53,601 nt of DNA from Alistipes sp. (GCA_017504265.1 JAFVRN010000010.1:1-53601), one strand, 5' to 3'; shown: positions 16,430 to 26,095, counted from the stretch's first letter. Notes: generated by a model from the letters alone, not told the origin. Numbers and translations are program-made.

Positions 16430-17488
16430 ATGTATCGTAACATTATAATACGTTATGCAGTGTTAGCACTCTCCATACTGGGGAGTGCTACGTTGCTATA
16501 CTCCTGCTCGGGAAAGGGTGACGCCGTTGTCTACGACTACGAGACGCTACTAACCGAGTCGAGCGAGAATCGTACTATAACAATGATGGAAAATGGACAA
16601 CGCTCCTACATCTTTACGACACCTCTAATCGAGGGTTACAGCATGGCAACCAACCCATATCAGGAGTTTCGTCGCGGTATAGAGATGACCACGTTTACCT
16701 CCGACTCCCTATCGCTGGTAGATGTCATCATCACGGCAAACTATGCCATATACTACGAGAAGCAGAAGCTATGGGAGGCAAAGGGTAACGTCATCATCAA
16801 CAAGTTCAATCGCAAGGCAGAGAGCCACGAGATAACCGACACCACGAAGGTGTATACGCAGCAGCTCTTCTGGAACGGAATAACAAAGAAGGTATACTCA
16901 AACGTAGACACCAAGGTGCTGCAAAAAGATGGATGGCACTTTGGCGTGGGTTTCGATGCCGATGAGGATCTAAAAAACATCCATTTCCGTAAGTACAGCT
17001 CCGAGATAGAGTTCGAAATGCGCGAGGCCGAGCGTCGCAACGACGACGAGGGAGCGACCGGTAGCGAACATAGCAACGAGGCCGCGAAGGGAGCGAAGGG
17101 AGCAAAGGGGGCGAACAGAGATAGCGATGTCAAGACGGCGGGCAAGGATAACTCCTCTAAGGAGAGTGACAGCCGAGCCACAAGTGTAAAGAGCACGCCT
17201 CAGAGTACCGGCCGCAAGGGAGGCTTCGATAGAGGTGTGCCTCAGAGACCACAGAGTGCCACTGCTACACCCGAGGCCAAGGTCGCACCTCCTACCAAGG
17301 GGCTATCAACAGGCATAGAGCGTCCGCAAGTAGATCAGCAGCGAGCTGTGCCCACTAAGGCCACGATAAGCCGTGAGGCAACAATACCCAAATCATCAAC
17401 GGATGACCCGACATCGTTGCAGACCTCAACCGAGACACTCACACCTAAGCTCGATGTGGAGCGTCCAACCACCAATGAGCAAAAATAG
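16430..17488 (+). CDS. lptC: LptC-family LPS export protein with a long low-complexity tail
   Basis: The N-terminal 200 residues are LptC-like. They have a lipoprotein-type signal with Cys26 (LLYSCSGK) and then the OstA/LptC-like strand ladder (EMTTFTSDSLSLVDVIITANYAIYYEKQKLWEAKGNV and on). LptC bridges the inner-membrane LptBFG and the periplasmic LptA in LPS export. Residues of about 200-352 are an added tail rich in Lys, Gly, Ser, Thr, Pro and Glu, including a short GAKGAKGA repeat, with no visible fold. Most family members end near the start of that tail. The order TPR protein, lptC, CBS-DUF21 protein and PPIase fits other Bacteroidales. Confidence 0.85.
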   Translation: MYRNIIIRYAVLALSILGSATLLYSCSGKGDAVVYDYETLLTESSENRTITMMENGQRSYIFTTPLIEGYSMATNPYQEFRRGIEMTTFTSDSLSLVDVIITANYAIYYEKQKLWEAKGNVIINKFNRKAESHEITDTTKVYTQQLFWNGITKKVYSNVDTKVLQKDGWHFGVGFDADEDLKNIHFRKYSSEIEFEMREAERRNDDEGATGSEHSNEAAKGAKGAKGANRDSDVKTAGKDNSSKESDSRATSVKSTPQSTGRKGGFDRGVPQRPQSATATPEAKVAPPTKGLSTGIERPQVDQQRAVPTKATISREATIPKSSTDDPTSLQTSTETLTPKLDVERPTTNEQK

Positions 17489-17531
17489 CTATCATATAGG
17501 AAGATACCACACATAATAATTGATAGAAGAA

Positions 17532-17541
17532 GGGGGGGGGG
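17532..17541 (+). repeat. G10 homopolymer tract in the lptC to CBS-DUF21 gap
   Basis: Ten consecutive G residues stand in a 107-bp intergenic gap, 54 bases before the next start codon. The tract is long for this genome's composition, and tracts of this kind are prone to slippage. Confidence 0.9.
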
Positions 17542-17595
17542 AGATAAAAGATAAATGCCCAGCAGATAACCTCAACTACGTAACAAATAAATGAT

Positions 17596-18846
17596 ATGGG
17601 GACAACAGTGATAACAATAGCCGTGATGCTGCTCTTCTCGGCATTCTTCTCCGGTATGGAGATTGCATTCCTTGGACGCAATCGCCTGCGCGAGGAGATT
17701 GACCGAAAGCAAAATCCGTTGTTTGACCGTATTGCCGAGGTCTTCTCACACAATGCCGGCAACTACATAACCACAATTCTTGTGGGTAACAACATCGCTC
17801 TTGTAATATACTCCATGTCGATGTCTACGCTGCTTGTAGAGCTGTTCAATATGGAGAATGCGCTGCTACAAACAATAGTCTCGACAATCGTCATACTCTT
17901 TATCGGAGAGTATATTCCCAAATCGGTATTTAAGCGCAATCCCAACTTCTACTACTCGCTGTTCGCACCCGTCATCTATCTCTTCTATATTATATTATAC
18001 CCCATATCGCGCCTAACCACGCTTATCTCCTATGCTCTGATACGCCTTACAGGTAGCCGTGTGGAGCAACGCGAGGAGCCTACGGAGTTCAACCGCAACG
18101 ACTTGGCATCACTTGTCGAGGCCGACAACGTGGAGGTGCAGCAAGAAGATGAGGAGGATATCCGCCTCTTCCAAAATGCCCTCGACTTTGCCGACCTCAG
18201 AGTACGTGACTGTATGGTGCAGCGTGTCGATGTTGAGGCCGTAGACTTAGAATCGACGACCATCGAGGAGCTCACCGCACGCTTCGTCGATACCCACTTC
18301 TCGCGCATCTTCGTATGGCACGACACCATAGACAACATCATCGGATATGTCAATTCGAAGAGCCTTTTCGAGAGGCCGGAATCCATATCCGACATCCTTA
18401 TCAAGACTATATATGTTGCCGAGACCATGCCCCTTCAGGCTATGTTGGAGACCTTCACGAAGCGTAAAGCGAGTATCGCTGTTGTCATCGATGAGTTTGG
18501 CGGCACGGCAGGTATCATCTCGTTGGAGGATGTCTTGGAACAGATATTCGGAGAGATAGAGGATGAGCACGACGTGCAGGAGAGCATAGAAAAAGAGCTT
18601 GGCGAGGGTGAATGGCTCTTCTCGGCACGCCTCGATGTGGAATATCTCAACGAGAAATACGACCTAAACATCCCCGAAGATGACGAGTACGACACCTTGG
18701 CAGGATATATCATAACCGAACACGGAGGCATACCTCACGAGGGCGAGGAGCTAAGCATTGGCGAGTTCGATATAAAGATTATGCGCCGCGAGCAATCACG
18801 TCTGGAACTGATATCGCTCAAGAAAACGAGCAAAAAAAGCAGTTAA
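17596..18846 (+). CDS. CNNM/CorC-HlyC family membrane protein (GldE-like)
   Basis: The 416-residue protein has an N-terminal DUF21 (CNNM) transmembrane domain with about four membrane segments (FSAFFSGMEIAFLG, TTILVGNNIALVIYSMSMSTL, IVSTIVILFIGEYIPKSVF, LFAPVIYLFYIILYPISRL), a pair of CBS domains (about residues 200-325) and a C-terminal CorC_HlyC domain. Relatives transport Mg or Co ions; in gliding Bacteroidetes the homologue is called GldE. No other gliding genes are nearby, so a general ion-homeostasis role is likelier. A G10 tract lies in its leader. Confidence 0.9.
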   Translation: MGTTVITIAVMLLFSAFFSGMEIAFLGRNRLREEIDRKQNPLFDRIAEVFSHNAGNYITTILVGNNIALVIYSMSMSTLLVELFNMENALLQTIVSTIVILFIGEYIPKSVFKRNPNFYYSLFAPVIYLFYIILYPISRLTTLISYALIRLTGSRVEQREEPTEFNRNDLASLVEADNVEVQQEDEEDIRLFQNALDFADLRVRDCMVQRVDVEAVDLESTTIEELTARFVDTHFSRIFVWHDTIDNIIGYVNSKSLFERPESISDILIKTIYVAETMPLQAMLETFTKRKASIAVVIDEFGGTAGIISLEDVLEQIFGEIEDEHDVQESIEKELGEGEWLFSARLDVEYLNEKYDLNIPEDDEYDTLAGYIITEHGGIPHEGEELSIGEFDIKIMRREQSRLELISLKKTSKKSS

Positions 18847-18872
18847 TGTGGTGTATATTAACAAAAAATTAC

Positions 18873-18880
18873 TACCTTTG
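18873..18880 (+). promoter_or_regulatory. -7 box (TACCTTTG) before the PPIase gene
   Basis: TACCTTTG fits TAnnTTTG and lies 39 bases before the ATG at 18920. No clear -33 element stands at the right distance. Confidence 0.5.
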
Positions 18881-18919
18881 GGGGTTTAATTGAATATAAC
18901 GATAAATCAATAAATTTTT

Positions 18920-20881
18920 ATGGCAACATTAAACACACTAAGAACCAAGTACGGCATTGTGCTTTCAATAGTCATTGCCATCGTACTTTTGGCATTTATT
19001 CTTGGCGATCAGCTTAGCTATCGCGGTGGCAATCAGGAGATTGTAGACGACACTGTTATGATTGTTGATGGTAACGAGGTTAAGGCATCGGAGTATGCAA
19101 ACCTCTATGCTTACCTCTCTGACGCTCTACGTAACAGCGGCATCTCACAGGATCAGATTGCAAATATTGTAGCAAGCACCTTCATCTACGACAAGTTCAC
19201 AGCACCGGCACTTGCAGCAGCCGGTCTTGAAGTGACCCCTGCCGAGATTGATGCTTATGCCAAGAGCTTTGGCGAGATGACAGCATTGCAGCTTCAGCAG
19301 TATGGCTGGCCAGCTGACCAGATTGAGCCTATGGTACGTTACCAGTGGGAGTTGGAGTCATTGACAGCTGTACAGACCATCGCACAGCAGAAGCTATCAT
19401 CTATCGTTGCTGCCAGCAACTATGTAAACCGTCTTCAGATCGAGAAGAAGATGCGCGAGGAGAACCTCACATTTGATGGTCGCTACGTTATGGTACCTTA
19501 CAGCGCAGCCGGCGAGGTAGAGGTTAGCGAGGCCGAGATCGATGCATACTATGAGGCTAACCGCACCGAGAACCCTCAGTTTGGAGCACGCACCCTCAGC
19601 TATGTAACATTTGAGGTTGAGGCTACCGAGGAGGATAAGGCAGCCGTAGAGGCTTTGGTAATGGGTGTTGATAAGGAGGTTGCAGCTGCAGGTGGCGACA
19701 TCGATGCTATCAAGCGCGCTGTACGTGCCATCGGTGGCAAGGCCGACACATACAAGCTGCACAGCTCACTCGATGCCAAGGTTACCGACGCTTTGAAGAG
19801 CAAGAAGCAGTATGGTCCTGTTCTTGAGAACAATGCTTGGAAGGCAAGCTACCTTCTTTCGGATGTTACAGCTCCTGCAAGCTACGAGTTTGAAGTTGCA
19901 GTGTGCAACAACGTAATGGAGGCTAACGCTCTCGTCGAGGAGCTCAAAGCAAATGGCGGTGACTTCTCGAAGCTCGCAACAGCAGTAGACGTAGATACCG
20001 ACAGCCGCGCCATAACAGCTATGGGCAACACCGAGGCTATGCCATTCATCAACAGCAAGGTAGGCGACATCTTCACATATACCTACAACCACAAGCCTGC
20101 GGTAGTTAAGATTACCAAGCTTGGCGACAAGGATCGCTTCGTGCTTACTGCCGATGTTGAGAAGAGCATCGCAGCAAGCGAGGATACACGCAACCGCATT
20201 GCTACAAACGTAGACAACTTTACTAAGGCTGCCGGCGAGAGTGCCGAGAGTTTCAACGAGGCTGCTAACGCTGCCGGCTATCAGGTGCTTGCAACGACAG
20301 CCAACCGCAACGACTACAATCCTAACTATGGTATGGGTCGTAACGTACGTGGTATAGCCAACTCACGCAATATGGCTGTTTGGGCTTACAACGCAGCTGT
20401 TGGCGAGAGCAAGACATTCCACATTGGCGATGTTATCTACGTAGCTATGGTAACAGCTATCGACAACAATGAGTATGCACCAAAGAACTCATCACTCATC
20501 GAGCGCACCATCAAGCGTGACAAGCAGTACGATATTCTTCGTTCACAGCTCACTATGGATACAACCCTCGAAGGTGCTCAGAATGGCACATTCAGCGGTG
20601 TTAAGTTTGCTGACAACAACGTAGACGGCAAGTACGAGGCTGCGTTGGTAGGAGCTATTGCCAACAGCCGTGAGACAGGTGTAGCTACTGTTGTTAAGGG
20701 TCAGACAAATGCCTTCGTATTTGTTGTGGACGCTATCAATGGTGAGATTGATGCCGAGGCTATCGAGGCTGAGCGCACTCCTCTTATGACTCAGCGCGAG
20801 AACGTTATGCGTCAGGTAGGTGCTTCGGCTCTTCTCTACAAGGCCAACATCGAGGACATGCGTGGCGAGGCTCAGTTGTAG
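18920..20881 (+). CDS. SurA/PpiD-type peptidyl-prolyl isomerase, membrane-anchored
   Basis: This 653-residue periplasmic folding factor has an N-terminal membrane anchor (residues about 13-30, IVLSIVIAIVLLAFILGD), a SurA N-like chaperone region (VDGNEVKASEYANLYAYL) and a long helical and mixed body in which parvulin domains would lie. The catalytic parvulin motifs are weak to my eye, so it may be mainly a chaperone, as PpiD is in enterobacteria. It has its own -7 box and ends before a hairpin terminator. Codon use favours highly expressed choices (for example GCT, GAG, AAG), suggesting abundant expression. Confidence 0.85.
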   Translation: MATLNTLRTKYGIVLSIVIAIVLLAFILGDQLSYRGGNQEIVDDTVMIVDGNEVKASEYANLYAYLSDALRNSGISQDQIANIVASTFIYDKFTAPALAAAGLEVTPAEIDAYAKSFGEMTALQLQQYGWPADQIEPMVRYQWELESLTAVQTIAQQKLSSIVAASNYVNRLQIEKKMREENLTFDGRYVMVPYSAAGEVEVSEAEIDAYYEANRTENPQFGARTLSYVTFEVEATEEDKAAVEALVMGVDKEVAAAGGDIDAIKRAVRAIGGKADTYKLHSSLDAKVTDALKSKKQYGPVLENNAWKASYLLSDVTAPASYEFEVAVCNNVMEANALVEELKANGGDFSKLATAVDVDTDSRAITAMGNTEAMPFINSKVGDIFTYTYNHKPAVVKITKLGDKDRFVLTADVEKSIAASEDTRNRIATNVDNFTKAAGESAESFNEAANAAGYQVLATTANRNDYNPNYGMGRNVRGIANSRNMAVWAYNAAVGESKTFHIGDVIYVAMVTAIDNNEYAPKNSSLIERTIKRDKQYDILRSQLTMDTTLEGAQNGTFSGVKFADNNVDGKYEAALVGAIANSRETGVATVVKGQTNAFVFVVDAINGEIDAEAIEAERTPLMTQRENVMRQVGASALLYKANIEDMRGEAQL

Positions 20882-20902
20882 TAGTCGAACATAATAGATA
20901 TT

Positions 20903-20939
20903 AGTAGAGGTGCCGCCAATTGTGGTCGGCATCTCTACT
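20903..20939 (+). terminator. Hairpin terminator after the PPIase gene
   Basis: AGTAGAGGTGCCG (20903-20915) pairs with CGGCATCTCTACT (20927-20939) with one G-T pair and a further small inner stem, followed by TTGTTT. It closes the transcript before pfkA. Confidence 0.8.
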
Positions 20940-20997
20940 TTGTTTGGTGGCAAGGATAATGTTGTTTGCGGGCATAGACTATTTGGTATATTTTTAG

Positions 20998-21005
20998 TAC
21001 CTTTG
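20998..21005 (+). promoter_or_regulatory. -7 box (TACCTTTG) before pfkA
   Basis: TACCTTTG lies 26 bases before the pfkA start codon, after a terminator, and so is well placed. No good -33 TTTG is at the usual spacing. Confidence 0.55.
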
Positions 21006-21031
21006 CCTTATCTATATTAAAATAAGGCATT

Positions 21032-22012
21032 ATGGCAACAATCAAGACTATCGGTATACTCACCTCGGGAGGTGATGCCCCGGGGATGAATGCAGCAATA
21101 CGTGCCGTGACACGTGCTGCTATCTATAACGGCTTTCGTGTGATGGGCATCAAACGTGGTTACTATGGCCTGGTATACAACGAGATAGGGGAATTCGACA
21201 CTAAGTCCGTAAGTAATATCATTCAGCAAGGAGGCACAATACTGAAAACTGCCCGTTGCAAGGAGTTTACCACCGTCGAAGGTCGCCGTGCCGCTTATGA
21301 GAATATGTGTCGTCACCAGATCGATGCATTGGTTGTCATCGGTGGTGATGGCTCGCTCAGCGGCGCACGTATCTTTGCCGAGGAGTACAACATAGCGATT
21401 GTCGGCTTACCAGGCACCATCGACAACGACCTTGGTGGTACGGATAGCACCATAGGTTACGATACGGCTCTTAACACAATAGTCGAGGCTGTTGATAAGA
21501 TACGAGATACGGCGACAAGCCACGAGCGACTATTCTTTGTCGAGGTTATGGGACATATGGCCGGCTATTTGGCACTTAATGGTGCTATAGCCTCGGGAGC
21601 CGAGGCCGCCATCATCCCTGAGATGGAGACTGAGATAGACCAACTTGCCGACTTGGTGAGCAGAGGTTTCCGCAAGAGTAAAAATTCGGCTATCGTCCTC
21701 GTTGCCGAGAATCCCGAGACGGGAGGTGCTATGGGGCTTGCCGAGCGTGTCAGAAGAGAGTTTCCCGAATATGATGCACGTGTCACTATACTCGGACATC
21801 TGCAACGAGGAGGCTCACCTACGGCTGCCGACCGTATCCTTGCCTCACGCATGGGAGCGCAGGCTATCACCGCACTTATCGAAGGTCAGCGCAACGTGAT
21901 GATAGGCATACGCAATGGTGAGTTGGTATACACACCCTTTGCCCAAGCCACAAAGCATAAATGCAAGTTAGATGCAACGGCAATCGAGATAGTGAAGATG
22001 CTATCTATATAG
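21032..22012 (+). CDS. pfkA: ATP-dependent 6-phosphofructokinase
   Basis: This 326-residue enzyme makes fructose 1,6-bisphosphate in glycolysis. It has [10 protein letters not shown] (residues 11-20), GGDGS (104-108, the glycine form that marks ATP rather than pyrophosphate as donor), and TIDND (129-133) with the catalytic Asp131. [13 protein letters not shown] and [15 protein letters not shown] are the usual substrate and allosteric-interface motifs. The length matches the bacterial PfkA type. It stands alone between two hairpins. Confidence 0.97.
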   Translation: MATIKTIGILTSGGDAPGMNAAIRAVTRAAIYNGFRVMGIKRGYYGLVYNEIGEFDTKSVSNIIQQGGTILKTARCKEFTTVEGRRAAYENMCRHQIDALVVIGGDGSLSGARIFAEEYNIAIVGLPGTIDNDLGGTDSTIGYDTALNTIVEAVDKIRDTATSHERLFFVEVMGHMAGYLALNGAIASGAEAAIIPEMETEIDQLADLVSRGFRKSKNSAIVLVAENPETGGAMGLAERVRREFPEYDARVTILGHLQRGGSPTAADRILASRMGAQAITALIEGQRNVMIGIRNGELVYTPFAQATKHKCKLDATAIEIVKMLSI

Positions 22013-22038
22013 AGCCGTCATAGATAATGTATAAAGAG

Positions 22039-22060
22039 CCTATATTTCTACCAATATAGG
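22039..22060 (+). terminator. Weak hairpin after pfkA
   Basis: CCTATAT (22039-22045) and ATATAGG (22054-22060) form a 7-bp stem followed by ATTTTGG. It is short and AT-rich, so its terminator strength is doubtful. Confidence 0.45.
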
Positions 22061-22086
22061 ATTTTGGTAACACATAACCCTCCCCA

Positions 22087-23361
22087 ATGAAGATACAACG
22101 TATAGTCGCTATAATGCTTACCACGCTACTCTGTGTGGGTGCAGCATCTGCGCAGAGTAACAGGCATAATAAGATAGGTAACGATAGGTTTGCCATCAAG
22201 CTACAGCCGTTTATGGGTGGCTATCTTATGGCCAGCAGCAACCTCAAAGAGATTAATCCCAATGGGCCTGTGGGTATAAACTTCGGCATCGAATTTCCAT
22301 CGACACGCCAACGCCCGTGGCAGCAATACCTCAACGACCCTACCGTAGGTCTTGGTATCTCGTATATCGACTTTGGTGCTAAGACCATGGGTAAAGGCGT
22401 CGCTATGTACCCCTACATTATGATAAATGGGGTTCGCTCAGAGCATTTTCATCTGAAGGTAAAGCTCGGCTCGGGACTTTTGGCCCTCAACGAACATTAC
22501 TATACGACACTCGATGAGCCTACGCCCAACAAGACCTTCTCGACAACGATAAATGCCTACCTCACGGGAGGCCTTAACTTTGAGTTTCCTATCACCCGTA
22601 ACTTTGCCATAAATAGCGAGTTAGGATTCTTTCACGCAAGTAATGGCCGTACTAAGGAGCCTAATAAGGGAGCTAATGTACTCTACGGCGGTGTAGGCCT
22701 TGTGGCGACAATCAATCCCGAAATCGAGGAGTACGAGCCGATAGAGTTCCCCGATCTACCCTATAAGTGGAGCTTGAATATCACCGTATCGTCGGGCATA
22801 CATGCTGCCGATAGTAGTGATTCTCACCGCTTTTTTATCCTCACTTCACACATAGGAGCCATATACAGCACCTGCAACTGGCATGGCATAGGTCTTGGCG
22901 CCGACCTATTCTACAACGATGCCATAGGCAATAAGGATAGCAACCGAGGCATGTATGTCACTACGGAGGATAATTGGCGCAGAATGCGTGGCGGCATATC
23001 TATAAACAACGAGTTCAAATTTGGCAATTTTACGGCTATGGTGGACTGGGGAGTATACCTCTTCAATCCTGTACGTAACCTCTATGACAACGACCATCCT
23101 ATATATGGTCGCGGGCCACGTCCCCTCTTCTATAAATCGACAGAGGTGGGCGTGGACGAGGCCTTCCACTATATACGCTTCGGCGTAAAGTACCGCATTT
23201 GCGACAACGTATACCTTCAAGCCCTTGCCAAGACTCATATGCACATATGTGAGTTTATAGAGTTTGGAGTAAGCTACCAGATACCATTTATCGAGAAGAG
23301 TAAGCGTCATAATGGCAAGGTTGTATTCCACCATAAACGAAATTGGTGGAAGGAGTACTAA
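22087..23361 (+). CDS. Acyloxyacyl hydrolase / PagL-like lipid A deacylase
   Basis: The 424-residue outer-membrane protein has a type I signal peptide (cleavage near SAQ, residue 23). The region around residues 85-205 resembles the PagL barrel, ending in the HxSN signature FFHASNGR (His183, Ser185, Asn186). PagL enzymes remove an acyl chain from lipid A. The acid of the PagL triad lies 12 residues after the serine in Pseudomonas; here that position is Asn197, so the third residue is uncertain. The C-terminal half is a further set of barrel-like strands, which makes the protein about twice PagL length, as in other Bacteroidetes homologues I recall. It precedes the PfkB kinase by 30 bases. Confidence 0.8.
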   Translation: MKIQRIVAIMLTTLLCVGAASAQSNRHNKIGNDRFAIKLQPFMGGYLMASSNLKEINPNGPVGINFGIEFPSTRQRPWQQYLNDPTVGLGISYIDFGAKTMGKGVAMYPYIMINGVRSEHFHLKVKLGSGLLALNEHYYTTLDEPTPNKTFSTTINAYLTGGLNFEFPITRNFAINSELGFFHASNGRTKEPNKGANVLYGGVGLVATINPEIEEYEPIEFPDLPYKWSLNITVSSGIHAADSSDSHRFFILTSHIGAIYSTCNWHGIGLGADLFYNDAIGNKDSNRGMYVTTEDNWRRMRGGISINNEFKFGNFTAMVDWGVYLFNPVRNLYDNDHPIYGRGPRPLFYKSTEVGVDEAFHYIRFGVKYRICDNVYLQALAKTHMHICEFIEFGVSYQIPFIEKSKRHNGKVVFHHKRNWWKEY

Positions 23362-23391
23362 CGATATGTAATGAATAGGAAAATATAAAGA

Positions 23392-24399
23392 ATGAATATG
23401 AAGAGTGTGATTGGTATTGGTAATGCACTTACCGATATGCTTGTCAATCTATCAAACGACGAGGTTCTCGCACGTTACTCTCTGGCTAAGGGGTCGATGA
23501 GTCTTGTCGATGGCGAGCTGCAAAACGAGATATCTAAGTTCGTGGCCGGCTGTCCCCACTCCCTATCGTTGGGCGGCTCGGCAGGCAACACCATACGAGC
23601 AATGGCCCGTCTTGGCACACGTGTAGGCTTTATCGGCAAGGTTGGAGAGGATGGCACAGGCGAGTTCTACGAGCAGGCACTGCGCAACACGGGTGTCGAA
23701 CCCTTCATACTGCGCTCCGAGCAACGCTCAGGCAAGTGCGTATCGCTGGTATCCAAGGATGGCGAACGAACACTTGTCACACACCTCGGTGCTGCTGCCG
23801 ACCTGCATAGCAGCGATATAGATGCCTCGGTGTTCGAGGGCTACGACTGTCTATATATTGAGGGTTACTTAGTGCAGGACCACGACCTTATACGCTCGGT
23901 GATGCGTAGCGCCAAGGCTCACGGCTTGAAGGTGGCCATCGACCTTGCCTCGTTCAATGTCGTGGAGGAGAATAGAGATTTCCTAAACGAACTCGTTGAG
24001 GAGTATGTAGATATACTCTTTGCCAACGAGGATGAGGCACGAGCCTTCACCCTTGAAGAGGAGCCCGTAAATGCCTTGCAGCAGATAAGCCGCAAGTGCG
24101 AGCTCGCTATCGTAAAGATTGGCACACGTGGCGCGCTTATCAAGCGTGGTGACGAGGTTATCCACGTCGGTATTATGGCTGCAGCCAAGCGTGTTGATAC
24201 TACGGGAGCGGGTGACTTCTATGCAGCAGGCTTCCTCTCGGCACTATGCGAGGGTCTCGATCTAAGAGCGTGCGGCACCATAGGAGCTATCGCCGCCGGT
24301 AAGGTTATCGAGGTTGTCGGCACAACCTTTGGCGAGGAGGCGTGGCAAGATATATTTAACCTACGAGAGAGAGTACGCAACGAGCGTTATCTCTTCTAA
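23392..24399 (+). CDS. PfkB-family carbohydrate/nucleoside kinase
   Basis: At 335 residues this is a normal-length ribokinase-superfamily kinase. It shows the GGSAGNTIRAMARLG signature near residues 62-76 and the C-terminal DTTGAGDFYAAGF motif with catalytic Asp275 (residues 269-281). VKIGTRGALIKRGDEV is the usual strand before it. The substrate is not certain: Bacteroidetes members are often annotated as adenosine kinase or generic sugar kinase. It is followed 14 bases later by rmuC. Confidence 0.9.
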   Translation: MNMKSVIGIGNALTDMLVNLSNDEVLARYSLAKGSMSLVDGELQNEISKFVAGCPHSLSLGGSAGNTIRAMARLGTRVGFIGKVGEDGTGEFYEQALRNTGVEPFILRSEQRSGKCVSLVSKDGERTLVTHLGAAADLHSSDIDASVFEGYDCLYIEGYLVQDHDLIRSVMRSAKAHGLKVAIDLASFNVVEENRDFLNELVEEYVDILFANEDEARAFTLEEEPVNALQQISRKCELAIVKIGTRGALIKRGDEVIHVGIMAAAKRVDTTGAGDFYAAGFLSALCEGLDLRACGTIGAIAAGKVIEVVGTTFGEEAWQDIFNLRERVRNERYLF

Positions 24400-24413
24400 A
24401 CGCAAACAATAGT

Positions 24414-25904
24414 ATGGAGATATACCTCATAATTGCCATTGTGGCCATCGTTGTTATGGCCGTTGTGGGATATGTTGCAGGACGACGCAATGGCAGTAGC
24501 GATGTGGATGCTGCACGTATCGGACTATACGAGCAGCAACTCGCCGATAGCAAAGCAGAACTTACGGAGCGTGACCAGCGCATCGAACGACTTCTCGACG
24601 ATATAAAGAGCATCAGCTCGGAGCGCGACGTATATCGCACCAGTGCCGAGAATATGCAACTTCGCTTAGAGGAGCAGCGTAAGGAGCATCACGACGCACT
24701 CGACAAGCAGTATAAGACGCTCAAAAGCTCATTCGACGAGCAGCTTGCTATGCTACGCGATATGAACAAAAAACAGGTGGAGGATCAACTCGCCCTTATC
24801 AAAGAGCAGATGCGTTCTACATCGGAAGAGGTGCTAAAACAACGTCAGAGGGAGCTTGGCGAACGTAACGTAGAGCAGGTGTCAAAGATTGTAGACCCAC
24901 TGCAACAGAGTCTTCGCCTTATGCGTGAAGCACTTAACGACTCCAAGGAGAGGCATCAGGAGGCTCTGCATCGCCTCGATGCCACCATTCAAGCCAATAT
25001 GAAGAATAGCCAGACGCTGGGCGAGACGGCCGAACGCCTTACACGCGCACTCACCGGAGAGGTTAAGGTGCAGGGTAACTTCGGAGAGTTGAAATTAAAG
25101 CAGCTCCTCGAAGATCTGGGGTTGCGTGATGGCGAGCAGTACTCCTCACAGGAGCATCTGCGTGACAATCTCGGCAAGCGCATCAGAGATGACCAGGAGC
25201 GCGGACTCATCCCCGACTTCGTGCTTCATTTCCCCAACAAGCGAGATGTTGTAGTTGATTCTAAGATGTCGTTTACGGCATATGAACGATATATCAATTC
25301 GGAGGATGCTGCCGAGCAGAGTGTGGCCCTCAAAGAGCATCTGCGTAGCGTGCGCGCTCAAGTGGAACGCCTCGCAAAGAAGGATTACAGCAAGTATCTG
25401 CAAGAGGGTTACAACAAGCTGAACTTTGTGATAATGTATATACACACCGAGGGTGCTTTGAACCTCGCACTGCTCAACGACACATCGCTATGGCGTGAGG
25501 CATACGACCGTGGTGTGCTTATCCTCGGCCCGCAGACTATGTATATGAACCTTCGTATCTTGGAGCTTATGTGGACACAGGTACGACAGCTACACAATCA
25601 GGAGGAGATGATGCGTGCCGCCAACCAAATTATCGACCGCACGCAGGACTTCGCAGCTCGCTTTACCGAGGTTGAGACCAAGATGCACGACACCGTAGCG
25701 AGCATAAATAAGTTGAAGATAACCACTGCCGAGGAGGGTAAGAGCATCATAACGGCAGCGCGTAACCTGCTTAGAGCCGGAGCCCGCGAGAATAAGAAGA
25801 AGCGTACGATAGCCGATGAGGAGAGTGTTATGTTCCTTGACGAGGAGAAGAGAGAGCTTTTCGAGATAGAGCCTGCGGAACACACCTCGCAAGAGGAGGC
25901 TTAA
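24414..25904 (+). CDS. rmuC: DNA recombination protein RmuC
   Basis: The 496-residue protein has an N-terminal membrane segment (residues 2-22, EIYLIIAIVAIVVMAVVGYVAG), a long coiled coil (about 35-190), and the RmuC nuclease-like domain (GNFGELKLKQLLEDLGL, PDFVLHFPNKRDVVVDSKMSFTAYERY and GPQTMYMNLRI), related to the PD-(D/E)XK fold. RmuC limits inversion at short inverted repeats, which is of interest in a genome with large palindromes. A strong hairpin terminator follows at 25927. Confidence 0.95.
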   Translation: MEIYLIIAIVAIVVMAVVGYVAGRRNGSSDVDAARIGLYEQQLADSKAELTERDQRIERLLDDIKSISSERDVYRTSAENMQLRLEEQRKEHHDALDKQYKTLKSSFDEQLAMLRDMNKKQVEDQLALIKEQMRSTSEEVLKQRQRELGERNVEQVSKIVDPLQQSLRLMREALNDSKERHQEALHRLDATIQANMKNSQTLGETAERLTRALTGEVKVQGNFGELKLKQLLEDLGLRDGEQYSSQEHLRDNLGKRIRDDQERGLIPDFVLHFPNKRDVVVDSKMSFTAYERYINSEDAAEQSVALKEHLRSVRAQVERLAKKDYSKYLQEGYNKLNFVIMYIHTEGALNLALLNDTSLWREAYDRGVLILGPQTMYMNLRILELMWTQVRQLHNQEEMMRAANQIIDRTQDFAARFTEVETKMHDTVASINKLKITTAEEGKSIITAARNLLRAGARENKKKRTIADEESVMFLDEEKRELFEIEPAEHTSQEEA

Positions 25905-25926
25905 TAGTCCACATACATCTTGGCAA

Positions 25927-25970
25927 ATAATACGGGGATGACTATTATATTTTAGTCATCCCCGTATTAT
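25927..25970. terminator. Strong bidirectional hairpin between rmuC and the lipoprotein gene
   Basis: An 18-bp perfect stem (25927-25944 with 25953-25970) encloses an 8-nt loop TTATATTT. The arm reads ATAATACGGGGATGACTA. It lies between two convergent genes and can end transcripts from both sides. Confidence 0.85.
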
Positions 25971-26095
25971 CTTAAAGCCGCAGCTTGAGACTATTGAAAC
26001 CCTAACGTGCTTTTACTCAGCGTAAATATAGATTTCAAGTGCGAGCGAATAAGCGGTGTTATCCGTTCAGTCTCAATCTACGATGCGCAATGCTG

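Noticed and set aside
16753-17196. 147-codon minus-strand frame opposite lptC
   Set aside because: Low-complexity antisense of the LptC tail, without support.
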